A stretch of 14,584 nucleotides of DNA from JAVVUQ01 sp036653075 (GTDB taxonomy: Bacteria > Bacillota > Clostridia > Christensenellales > CAG-314): positions 1-14,584 of the forward strand of contig JAVVUQ010000035.1 in assembly GCA_036653075.1 (NCBI GenBank). The letters are read 5' to 3'. The notes under the pieces were generated by a model. That model was not told the origin of the DNA. It ran no database searches and saw only the letters and a list, made by a program, of their open reading frames with translations. How positions within the stretch are numbered: the first letter of the stretch is position 1; each line of letters starts with the position of its first letter. Shown here in pieces: positions 5,746 to 12,962 of this stretch. The position numbers were made by a program, and so were the translations under genes.

Positions 5746-7274
5746 GCAAGTAAATTCAATACAAATTCTTTAAGTTTTTGTAGCCACGTGCGAGATTCGT
5801 ATATTTCTTCTGTTACCAAAAATGATTTATCTAACGCTTCCAAAAAATCCGTCGCCATTTCTACGGCAGATAATGAATTAATTAAAAGAGCGCCTAATTC
5901 GTAGTGAAGAAGCAAGCTGCGATAGTCTAAATTTATTGAACCTATAAGCGCTGTTTTTTCATCTGTCAAAATCATTTTACTATGGTTAAATCCAGGTAAA
6001 TACTCATATATTTTGACGCCATTTTTAAGTAAACGACTATAATGACTTCGAGTTACGGTATAAACAATTTTTTTATCTGGAATACCTGGCACTAAAATTC
6101 TAACGTCAATTCCGCTATTAGCTGCACGACACAACACTGATATCATTTCGTCGTCAACTATTAGATATGGAGTAGAAATCCAAATGCTCTTTTTTGCATT
6201 TTCAAATAGCGACATACAGCAATTGTACGCTGGGTCACGCATATCAGCAGGAGTGTCTCCAAAAGGAAAGATATAAGCATCGTTATCGATATTTTGATGA
6301 ACTACTATAAATTCTTTAGGATTTAACAACATTCTTGTTGCTATAAACCAATTTTGACAAAACAAAATAATAAAGCTATCAATACTTGATCCCTCAACTC
6401 TTGCGCCGCTGTCTCGCCAAAATCCAAACCTTGTTTCGTAATGAACATATTCATCGGCAAAATTCACTCCGCCAATATATGCGCAAAGTCCATCGACAAT
6501 AACCAATTTTCTATGATCTCGATGATTTAAAGCTGGTGTAATCTTCATTCCGATAGGGTTAAATCCCACCATCTCTATATTATAATGATGATGAAAACGT
6601 TTAACGGTATTTGCCTTTAATCGCTTATAGCTTCCAAAGCTATCAAATAAAATATATATTCTAACGCCATTATCAGCTTTTTGAAAAAGGATTTTTTCAA
6701 TTTCCTCCCACATTTTTCCCTGCGCAATAATAAACGTTTCCAAGAAAATATATTTTTTGGCGCTCTTTAAATCCTTAAGCATCTCAATATACATAGGTTC
6801 GCCATCAGTATAATATCGCACATTAGCGCCTTTATAACAAGGAAATTTGCTTAAGCTATTGAGTAACGTCGCAATTTTTCTATCGCCAATGTCTGTAATT
6901 GTTTCAATAGTTTTATTTTGCGCAATAGCGGGCAAATATATCGCATCAGCTTGTTTTTGTCGTTTTTTAGGCGCTGACTTACCATACCCATATAATAAAT
7001 ATATCGTCGTTCCTGCAAGTGGAAATACCATAATTAAAATTATCCACAATATTTTATACGATACATTTTGGTTGGTGTAATAAATATAACACGCAACAAT
7101 AACAGAAAATACTTGCGATAATATGGATAGAAACGGTATATTTTTATAATAATATACAGCAAAAAATATCCACGCTATTTGCAATGCTATAACTATAAAA
7201 GCAAATATTATTTTAAATATTATGCCTATTATCCTAAATGGAATAGACACCGGATTAAATCTTCGTTTCTTCAT
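5733..7274 (-). CDS. cls: Cardiolipin synthase (phospholipase D superfamily)
   Basis: A 513-residue membrane enzyme that condenses two phosphatidylglycerol molecules into cardiolipin and glycerol. Hydrophobic segments at about 14-42, 46-64 and 74-97 form the PLDc_N anchor. Two complete HKD motifs follow: H254-K256-D261 (HRKLVIVD) and H431-K433-D438 (HSKMILTD), each followed by the usual Gly/Asn box (GGVNFADEY 268-276, GSINLDYRS 445-453). Length and architecture are those of bacterial ClsA-type enzymes. The start is supported by GAGGG (7283-7287), 8 nt from the ATG. A good promoter at 7434-7462 gives it its own transcript with a leader of about 150 nt. Its stop codon lies inside the 25-bp repeat array. 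The product is confidently assigned. Confidence 0.94.
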   Translation of the reverse strand: MKKRRFNPVSIPFRIIGIIFKIIFAFIVIALQIAWIFFAVYYYKNIPFLSILSQVFSVIVACYIYYTNQNVSYKILWIILIMVFPLAGTTIYLLYGYGKSAPKKRQKQADAIYLPAIAQNKTIETITDIGDRKIATLLNSLSKFPCYKGANVRYYTDGEPMYIEMLKDLKSAKKYIFLETFIIAQGKMWEEIEKILFQKADNGVRIYILFDSFGSYKRLKANTVKRFHHHYNIEMVGFNPIGMKITPALNHRDHRKLVIVDGLCAYIGGVNFADEYVHYETRFGFWRDSGARVEGSSIDSFIILFCQNWFIATRMLLNPKEFIVVHQNIDNDAYIFPFGDTPADMRDPAYNCCMSLFENAKKSIWISTPYLIVDDEMISVLCRAANSGIDVRILVPGIPDKKIVYTVTRSHYSRLLKNGVKIYEYLPGFNHSKMILTDEKTALIGSINLDYRSLLLHYELGALLINSLSAVEMATDFLEALDKSFLVTEEIYESRTWLQKLKEFVLNLLAPLM

Positions 7275-7336
7275 TTGTTTTTCCCTCGTTATAATTATAT
7301 TATGCGTATTTTTAATTTATTGCAACCTTTGACAAT

Positions 7337-7358
7337 CTAAGCGATTTACGTCGCTAAG
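7337..7358 (-). other. Small hairpin in the cls leader
   Basis: CTAAGCGA (7337-7344) and TCGCTAAG (7351-7358) pair at seven of eight positions around the loop TTTACG. It lies within the predicted 5' leader of cls, has no U-tract, and is about 65 nt upstream of the start codon. Its role is unknown. Confidence 0.4.
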
Positions 7359-7433
7359 TAACACACTTAAATTAAAAAATAATTTTATATTTTAAAAACA
7401 CGCTTTTATTTAATTACTTATTTACGCTAAACT

Positions 7434-7462
7434 ATTATACCACAAATATTTTATATTTTCAA
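7434..7462 (-). promoter_or_regulatory. Strong sigma-A-type promoter for cls
   Basis: Minus-strand TTGAAA (7457-7462; five of six), a 17-nt spacer and TATAAT (7434-7439), with an extended -10 TGG directly upstream. Three bases after the -10 the leader begins with TTAGCGTAA (7422-7430 in plus coordinates). The start would fall near 7427, giving a leader of about 150 nt. It separates cls transcription from the response regulator gene. Confidence 0.68.
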
Positions 7463-7482
7463 TATAATTTGACATAGCGTTC

Positions 7483-7500
7483 CATTATTCCCCAATAATG
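7483..7500. other. Perfect 7-4-7 inverted repeat just after the response regulator
   Basis: CATTATT (7483-7489), CCCC (7490-7493) and AATAATG (7494-7500) form a perfect hairpin 7 nt past the response regulator stop codon. No T-tract follows on either strand, so it is a poor intrinsic terminator; it could protect the mRNA 3' end or be a binding site upstream of the cls promoter. Confidence 0.5.
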
Positions 7501-7507
7501 AATTATA

Positions 7508-8191
7508 TTATATTACTTTTTCTTCCTTTTTAACCGCTTTATATCCCAATCCCCTTATAGTAACCACTTCAAAATCAGTGATACACTCTAACTTTTCACG
7601 CACACGTCGTATATGCACGTCTACCGTCCTTTCATCGCTTTCACTATCATATCCCCAAATATCATCCATCAATTGACTTCTTGTGAAGATTCTGTTAGGC
7701 GAACTCAATAGTTTGAAAAGCAATTGAAATTCTTTCTTGGTCAATTCAATAGATTTTTCGCCACAACTAACAGACAAACTATTATAATCTACCTTTGTAC
7801 TTCCAATTTCAATAACTTTTTCGTTTGCAAGCTTAGCTCGCTTAAGCAACGCAGAAACTCGCAACAACATCTCTTCAAATTCAATCGGCTTAACCATATA
7901 ATCATCAGCGCCTACGGAAAAACCTCTCTTTTTATCTACTAACTCCTCCTTTGCAGTTACCATTAAAATTGGAATTTGACTGATTTTTCTAACGTGTTTA
8001 GCAAATTCATACCCGTCCATTTTAGGCATCATTAAATCGGTTATAATTAAATCAAACTGCATCTCCTCAATTACTTCAGACGCCTTTTTTCCATCACAAG
8101 CAGTTTTTACATCATATCCGGCACGCTCCAAAAAAGTCCGCATCAACTGTTGTAAATTTTTGTCATCTTCTACTACGAGTATCTTAAACAT
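7508..8191 (-). CDS. OmpR/PhoB-family response regulator (no partner kinase in window)
   Basis: A 227-residue transcription factor. The receiver domain (1-118) is intact: acidic pocket E8/D9/D10, phospho-acceptor D52 in TDLMMPKMDG (51-60), T79 and K101 followed by Pro. The winged-helix DNA-binding domain (about 125-218) has ELTKKEFQLLFKLL (149-162), ERTVDVHIRRVREKLE (187-202) and TIRGLGYKA (211-219). The start is set by GGAGG (8199-8203), 7 nt from the ATG. No histidine kinase is on either side: upstream is a MacB-like ABC exporter (266-nt gap), downstream is cls. In Bacillota, such regulators often control neighbouring ABC exporters in response to envelope damage or antimicrobial peptides; that link here is inference. 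All phosphorylation residues are present, so it should still be phosphorylated, perhaps by a distant kinase. Confidence 0.93.
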   Translation of the reverse strand: MFKILVVEDDKNLQQLMRTFLERAGYDVKTACDGKKASEVIEEMQFDLIITDLMMPKMDGYEFAKHVRKISQIPILMVTAKEELVDKKRGFSVGADDYMVKPIEFEEMLLRVSALLKRAKLANEKVIEIGSTKVDYNSLSVSCGEKSIELTKKEFQLLFKLLSSPNRIFTRSQLMDDIWGYDSESDERTVDVHIRRVREKLECITDFEVVTIRGLGYKAVKKEEKVI

Positions 8192-8332
8192 CTCTATTCC
8201 TCCAATTTTATCTCTAATCCATCTTCCACTGCAAACATTTTTATTTTATAGCTTTTATCATAACTTTTTTAATAATTTATTTTAACTCTATCCAAATCAA
8301 AACATTTAACATTAATCTATTCATTAGTTAAT

Positions 8333-8420
8333 TTCTCTATTAATATCTCTATTTATTATTTTCTCTATTAATATCTCTATTTATTATTTTCTCTATTTGT
8401 TATTTTCTCTATTTGTTATT
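8333..8420. repeat. Nested tandem repeat between ABC exporter and response regulator genes
   Basis: Two exact 28-bp units (8333-8360, 8361-8388), each made of a 12-bp TTCTCTATTAAT and a 16-bp ATCTCTATTTATTATT, are followed by two exact 16-bp units TTCTCTATTTGTTATT (8389-8404, 8405-8420) and a decayed copy. All units share a CTCTATT core. It fills much of the 266-nt gap between the two genes. Confidence 0.8.
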
Positions 8421-8457
8421 TTCTATAATTAATTTATTGAAAAATCTATTTGCTTTA

Positions 8458-10860
8458 TTATTCGCCTGTTCTAAGTGATTTAACAATGTCGCTACGAGCA
8501 GCCATAGCTGATGGAATCAGTCCCGCAATTAAAGTTAAAACCATACTTATGACTACTAAAACCAAGCCTGTAATGATGCTTAGCGATGCAAGATTGCCCA
8601 CGGGCATAGGTGTTAGGCTGTTTATGATTGCGTTTATAGGAAAGTTCAATAATAAACTAAACCCAACGCCCATAATGCCTGCAACAAAGCCAATTATTAC
8701 TGTTTCAGCGTTAAAGACTCTTGCGATATCCTTTTTTCTTGCGCCGATGCTACGTAAAACTCCTATTTCCTTTGTGCGTTCCACAACTGATACATACGTG
8801 ATTACGCCAATCATAATCGAAGATACGAATAGGCTTATTCCAGCAAATATTGTAACTACGATAGATACTGTATTAATCGTTTCTTTCATCATATCTAACA
8901 TCGACGATAGATCAGTCCAATAAATCCTTTTTTCTTCTACTGTTTGTTTATCATTCCAAGCGGCAAGATAATCCACAATGGAATCTTTCGTACCAAACGC
9001 CAATGGATAAACATAAATTGATTGAGCCATTATATTAGCGCCAAAACTTAGACATTGTTGTTTGTATTGTGATTTGGTTATATCTGCTCCCGTGAAAATA
9101 TTATAATATACCATTTTATCTGTATTATCATCTTGCGCTCTTAAAGCTTGAGCTATTTCCGATTCGTTTATGCTTTTACGCACTTTTTCTCCTAAAGAAT
9201 GAGTATATAATACCGCTTTCGGCGTGCTTCTAAAATTACTTATTATATTTGCCGACCCGCCCACGATAGATTTTTCACGTAAAACGCCTACGACTTTAAG
9301 TTTTATTACATTTTCATCATTATAAATATTATTTAACTCCTCTTGAGTATTGTTATTGTTCACCGCTTGATAAAACATTTCTCGCTGTGAATCATGCTTT
9401 TTAAACAATGTATTATTTGGTATCCAAGCTAACTGAGCGCCTATAACATTATCAAAACTTATCGGTTTTTGTTTGTCCGCTTCACTCATACTAATTTCAA
9501 AACCTAAAGCTTGTAAATATTCATAATCAACTCTATTATAAGTATCCACTAAAATTGCAATTTCGTTATATTCAGTTGGATATTTACCATTTTTTGAAAT
9601 TAAGTCATACATTGAATCAGCTCTTTTTTCAGCGGGCAACTCGCTCCACCCAATAGCTTTAGTTTTAATTAGTTTTTTATTGTGTCCTAATATTTCGTGA
9701 TAGCTATTAGTCATTAAATTCCAATTAAAAGAATAAAAGAATTTAATTTCGCTATAAGATTGCTCGTCCAATTTCATTACATAATCAATATATTCTTGAG
9801 TAATATCATTATTAATGGTAAAATCTGACATATTAACAGGATGATAAGCGTATATTTCATCGTTTTTCGGATATTGTTCTCGCCCTTGCGCTTCATCTAA
9901 TCGCTTTTGAAAGGCTGCCATATCAGTCATTCCAACTTCTGCTATCATAATAGGAGTACTGCTTAGCACATCTTTAGAAATATTATCCATATACATATTC
10001 AGACCGTTTTGCATTGATAATACCAACGCAACGCCAATAATACCAATACTACCAGCAAACGCAGTAATTAAAGTTCTACCCTTTTTGGAAAGTAGATTTC
10101 TAAAAGACAATCTTAACGCTGTAATAAAATCCATTGCCGTTCGTTTTTTTCCTATTTTTGTAATAACTGTCGGCTGTTGTTCAACACAAGGTTTTGTATC
10201 GCTTAAAACTACTCCATCTTTTATTTTAATAATTCGTGTTGCATATTTCTCGGCTAATTCATTGTTGTGCGAAACCATTACAACCAATCTATCATCGGCT
10301 ATTTTTTTAATAATCTCTAATATCTGCACGCCTGTTTCACTATCTAATGCCCCCGTTGGTTCGTCAGCAAGTAAAATCTCAGGATTGTTCACAATTGCTC
10401 GAGCAATGGCGACACGCTGCATTTCACCGCCTGACAATTGATTTGGACGTTTATTTTGATGTCCCGTAAGTCCAACATCGTCAAGTGACTTTAAAGCTCG
10501 CTTACGCCGTTCAACTGCATTTACGCCGCTAAGCGTTAAAGCAAGTTCAACGTTTTCTAAAACTGTTTGATGTGGAATTAAGTTATATGATTGAAACACA
10601 AAACCTACTGAGCGATTGCGATACGCATCCCATTCATCGTCGGCAAATTCTTTTGTGCTTTTACCATTTATCACAAGGTCGCCGCTTGTGTAGCGATCAA
10701 GACCTCCAATAATATTCAATAATGTTGTCTTTCCGCATCCTGATGCGCCTAAAACTGCAACAAATTCATTTCTTCTGAATTCTAAATTAATGTTGTTAAG
10801 CGCGTGAACCTTGATATCGCCCGTTTCATAAACTTTATTAATATTCGCTAATTTTAACAT
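8458..10860 (-). CDS. MacB-like ABC transporter, fused ATPase and FtsX-type permease
   Basis: An 800-residue fusion of the MacB/FtsX class of mechanotransmission ABC systems, which export or extract peptides, lipoproteins or antibiotics using ATP. The ATPase domain (1-220) is complete: Walker A GASGCGKT (38-45), Q-loop Gln90, signature LSGGE (142-146), Walker B ILLADEP (162-168) and switch His198. The permease has four transmembrane segments (about 264-284, 663-688, 719-740, 761-782), a large extracytoplasmic domain (about 285-660) and the FtsX-type coupling stretch ERTKEIGVLRSIGARKKDI (693-711). AAGGAA (10866-10871), 5 nt before the ATG, fixes the start. No TolC or adaptor partner is visible. 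The response regulator downstream on the same strand suggests a stress or drug-resistance module. The substrate cannot be deduced. Confidence 0.92.
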   Translation of the reverse strand: MLKLANINKVYETGDIKVHALNNINLEFRRNEFVAVLGASGCGKTTLLNIIGGLDRYTSGDLVINGKSTKEFADDEWDAYRNRSVGFVFQSYNLIPHQTVLENVELALTLSGVNAVERRKRALKSLDDVGLTGHQNKRPNQLSGGEMQRVAIARAIVNNPEILLADEPTGALDSETGVQILEIIKKIADDRLVVMVSHNNELAEKYATRIIKIKDGVVLSDTKPCVEQQPTVITKIGKKRTAMDFITALRLSFRNLLSKKGRTLITAFAGSIGIIGVALVLSMQNGLNMYMDNISKDVLSSTPIMIAEVGMTDMAAFQKRLDEAQGREQYPKNDEIYAYHPVNMSDFTINNDITQEYIDYVMKLDEQSYSEIKFFYSFNWNLMTNSYHEILGHNKKLIKTKAIGWSELPAEKRADSMYDLISKNGKYPTEYNEIAILVDTYNRVDYEYLQALGFEISMSEADKQKPISFDNVIGAQLAWIPNNTLFKKHDSQREMFYQAVNNNNTQEELNNIYNDENVIKLKVVGVLREKSIVGGSANIISNFRSTPKAVLYTHSLGEKVRKSINESEIAQALRAQDDNTDKMVYYNIFTGADITKSQYKQQCLSFGANIMAQSIYVYPLAFGTKDSIVDYLAAWNDKQTVEEKRIYWTDLSSMLDMMKETINTVSIVVTIFAGISLFVSSIMIGVITYVSVVERTKEIGVLRSIGARKKDIARVFNAETVIIGFVAGIMGVGFSLLLNFPINAIINSLTPMPVGNLASLSIITGLVLVVISMVLTLIAGLIPSAMAARSDIVKSLRTGE

Positions 10861-11143
10861 CCTCTTTCCTTTTGTAAATTATCATTAAAATACATTTACT
10901 TATAACTTTTGCATATTTTTGTCGGTAGATAATCTTATTTTACATAACAATAATAGATTTTATACAATTTTATTTACTTATATATAATTTAAAATCGTAA
11001 AATATTAACATAAATTCCAATTATCTACGCAATAGCTTATTATTTTACTTTAAACTAAAAGTATGAAATTTTTGTTAATTTTCCATAGTAATGGTTAAAT
11101 ATTTTAAAAATATTCCTTTTATTAAATCAATATATACTATAAA

Positions 11144-11169
11144 GGGGAACTTATTTGAAAAGTTTCCCC
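11144..11169 (-). terminator. GC-rich hairpin, terminator-like, downstream of pepV
   Basis: GGGGAACTT (11144-11152) pairs with AAGTTTCCCC (11160-11169), with a one-base bulge and a loop of about 7 nt. It is the most GC-rich stem in the gap. On the minus strand it is followed by only TTTATA, so terminator strength is doubtful. It lies 335 nt past the pepV stop and about 280 nt before the exporter start; a role in the exporter leader is the alternative. Confidence 0.4.
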
Positions 11170-11273
11170 TAACGCTTCCAAAAGTTTATTATTTAAACTA
11201 TTGTAATACAAATAACTCAAAATTCACTTATATAAATTAGCGAATCTATGTTTATATTCAAAAAATAATTTAA

Positions 11274-11481
11274 CAAACATCGCCTAATTTATATATATTT
11301 TATCAAACATCGCTTAATTTTATATATATTTTATTAAATATCGCTTATTTTTATATATATTATCAAACATCGCTTAATTTTATATATTTTATTAAATATC
11401 GCTTAATTTTATATATATTTTATCAAATATTGCTTAATTTTATATATATTATCAAACATCGCTTAATTTTATATATATTAT
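11274..11481. repeat. 29-31-bp tandem repeat, seven contiguous units
   Basis: Units start at 11274, 11304, 11335, 11364, 11393, 11424 and 11453. Each begins CAAACATCGCTTAATTTTAT, or a close variant starting TAAATATCGC, and ends in a TA-rich run of variable length. That run accounts for the 29-, 30- and 31-bp sizes. Two head variants (CAAACATCGC and TAAATATCGC) alternate from units two to five. There are no spacers between units. The array ends 22 nt from the pepV stop codon, on its 3' side. Confidence 0.88.
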
Positions 11482-11503
11482 TAAAAACTATGTATCCATC
11501 TTA

Positions 11504-12844
11504 TTATTTAGATAAATCGTATATAGCTTTCAAATAAATATTAGTCATTTGTTCCAATCTATCAAGAGAAATATATTCATTTGTTTGGTGAATAAGATTT
11601 TCATCTCCTTCAAACTCTGGGCCTGCGGCTATGCAATTAGGCATACTTTTAGCGTAAGTACCGCCGCCGATGACGTGAGCGTCCTCATTTTTTCCTGTAA
11701 CTTCATTAAAAGCATTAAGTAAAGTTTTTACAAGGAAACTATCTTTTTCTACATAAAGCGGATTAGCTTTGTGAGCGTCTATAATTTTAATATTATGCAA
11801 GCTGTTTTTATATATAGCTTGTTCTATCTGATCGCAAGTAAAGGTTACGGGGAATCTAATGTCAATTCCAGCGTATAAATTGCCATTCACTATGCGTAAA
11901 ACGTCCATACTAATTGTGATTTTTCCGCTTTGTTCATCTTTAAAAGGGAATCCCCAAGCGTGACCATCGGTATCATAAGTCATTTTATCATTGACAAATT
12001 TTAATGTTTCATTATAAGGAAAAAGAGTATGCAATGCTTTGCAAACTTTCCAAGTAGCGTTAATTCCTGTTTCAGGTAAAGAGCCGTGAACGGATAAGCC
12101 TGTCCCTTTTATAAGAGTTCCACTATCGGTTTTGCTTATTTCTAAACCGCAATTGAGAATATCTTTAGTGTCCACAACGGAAGATATAAGCGCTGTACAG
12201 CAATCAGGAACAACATTTATTCTATCGCCTGCGGTAAGTTCTAAAACTTCGGTAGGTAATTTTCCAAAATCAATTGTTACGCCAAACAAACCTTTTTCTC
12301 CATTAAGACACGGAAAGTCACCATCTGGTGTAAAAGCTAAATCTGGCATTTTCACCTTCGTTTTGTAATAAGAAATACAAGTCATTCCATCTTCTTCATC
12401 ACAACCAAATATAAGTCTGATTTTTTTTGATGGTTTAAATCCGCTTTCTTTCAATGCTTTAATAGCGTACAAACAAGAAATCATAGGAGCCTTGTCGTCT
12501 AAAGCGCCACGTCCCCAAATTTTTCCTTCAGCTACCGTACCAGAAAAAGGCGGATATTTCCAACCGTTTTCAGAAACAGGAACAACGTCAAGATGACCTA
12601 AAATTCCGAGAATTGTATCTCCTTCGCCAAAATCGGCGTGACCTGCGTGATAATCGCAATTATAAATTGAAAGCCCTAACTCTTGACATTTGTTTAAAAC
12701 ATAATCTAAACATTCAGCTGTGTCTTTACCATACGGATAAATTCCAACCGCTTCTTTTTTAATAGTATTAAACCTAACTGTTTCTTGTATAGTTTTAATC
12801 ATTTCTGGCGTATATTTTTTTAATAATTGCCGAGCTTTTTCCAT
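11504..12844 (-). CDS. pepV: PepV-type M20 family dipeptidase (Sapep)
   Basis: A 446-residue cytosolic metallopeptidase of family M20 (PepV/Sapep group), which hydrolyses dipeptides taken up or produced inside the cell. Metal ligands and catalytic residues are visible: H84 and D86 in GHLDVVPV (83-90), bridging D116 in WGRGALDDKAP (110-120), catalytic E150/E151 in CDEEDG (148-153), D174 in TPDGDFP (172-178) and H419 in LIHQTNEY (417-424). The lid domain lies between about 190 and 370. Length is close to the usual 450-470 residues. AGGAGG (12854-12859), 9 nt from the ATG, fixes the start. It is divergent from gltX and stands alone, with the 29-31-bp repeat array directly downstream. Confidence 0.9.
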   Translation of the reverse strand: MEKARQLLKKYTPEMIKTIQETVRFNTIKKEAVGIYPYGKDTAECLDYVLNKCQELGLSIYNCDYHAGHADFGEGDTILGILGHLDVVPVSENGWKYPPFSGTVAEGKIWGRGALDDKAPMISCLYAIKALKESGFKPSKKIRLIFGCDEEDGMTCISYYKTKVKMPDLAFTPDGDFPCLNGEKGLFGVTIDFGKLPTEVLELTAGDRINVVPDCCTALISSVVDTKDILNCGLEISKTDSGTLIKGTGLSVHGSLPETGINATWKVCKALHTLFPYNETLKFVNDKMTYDTDGHAWGFPFKDEQSGKITISMDVLRIVNGNLYAGIDIRFPVTFTCDQIEQAIYKNSLHNIKIIDAHKANPLYVEKDSFLVKTLLNAFNEVTGKNEDAHVIGGGTYAKSMPNCIAAGPEFEGDENLIHQTNEYISLDRLEQMTNIYLKAIYDLSK

Positions 12845-12895
12845 TTATCTATTCCTCCTAAAAGTTTATTATTTAATTTCTAAATCGTTGATTAT

Positions 12896-12901
12896 ATTAT
12901 A
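12896..12901 (-). promoter_or_regulatory. Candidate pepV -10 box, overlapping the gltX -35 region
   Basis: On the minus strand a perfect TATAAT (12896-12901) lies 51 nt before the pepV ATG; a second TATAAT overlaps it at 12891-12896. No good -35 is visible at 16-18 nt. The box sits on the expected -35 site of the oppositely oriented gltX promoter. Confidence 0.42.
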
Positions 12902-12928
12902 CACAATTTTTTCAATTTGTGCTATAAT
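12900..12928 (+). promoter_or_regulatory. gltX promoter, extended -10 type
   Basis: TATAAT (12923-12928) is directly preceded by TGC, giving a full extended -10. The -35 position (12900-12905, TACACA) is weak, as is common with extended -10 promoters. The leader would be about 28 nt, too short for a T-box. Confidence 0.6.
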
Positions 12929-12962
12929 TTAAAGGTATAAAGATTATATTTTGGAGGAAATT

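Larger units (their letters stand above)
10861..11503. other. Long intergenic region between pepV and the ABC exporter gene, no gene
   Basis: No reading frame with a ribosome-binding site is visible on either strand; the longest candidate near 11063 is 11 codons. It holds a GC-rich hairpin (11144-11169) and a seven-unit repeat (11274-11481). A weak minus-strand promoter-like pair, TTGATT (11125-11130) and TAAAAT (11101-11106) with an 18-nt spacer, lies just past the hairpin and could serve the exporter gene. Confidence 0.55.

Noticed and set aside
11063..11098. 11-codon plus-strand frame followed by the GC-rich hairpin, as a leader-peptide attenuator
   Set aside because: There is no ribosome-binding site and no gene downstream on that strand.
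11274..11481. Possible CRISPR array from 29-31-bp repeats
   Set aside because: Units are directly adjacent with no spacers, and no cas gene is present.
12929..12962. T-box leader for gltX
   Set aside because: The predicted leader is about 28 nt, far too short for a T-box, and no T-box sequence is visible.
12951..12962. Upstream TTG start for gltX adding four residues
   Set aside because: The TTG overlaps the Shine-Dalgarno GGAGG that serves the ATG at 12963.
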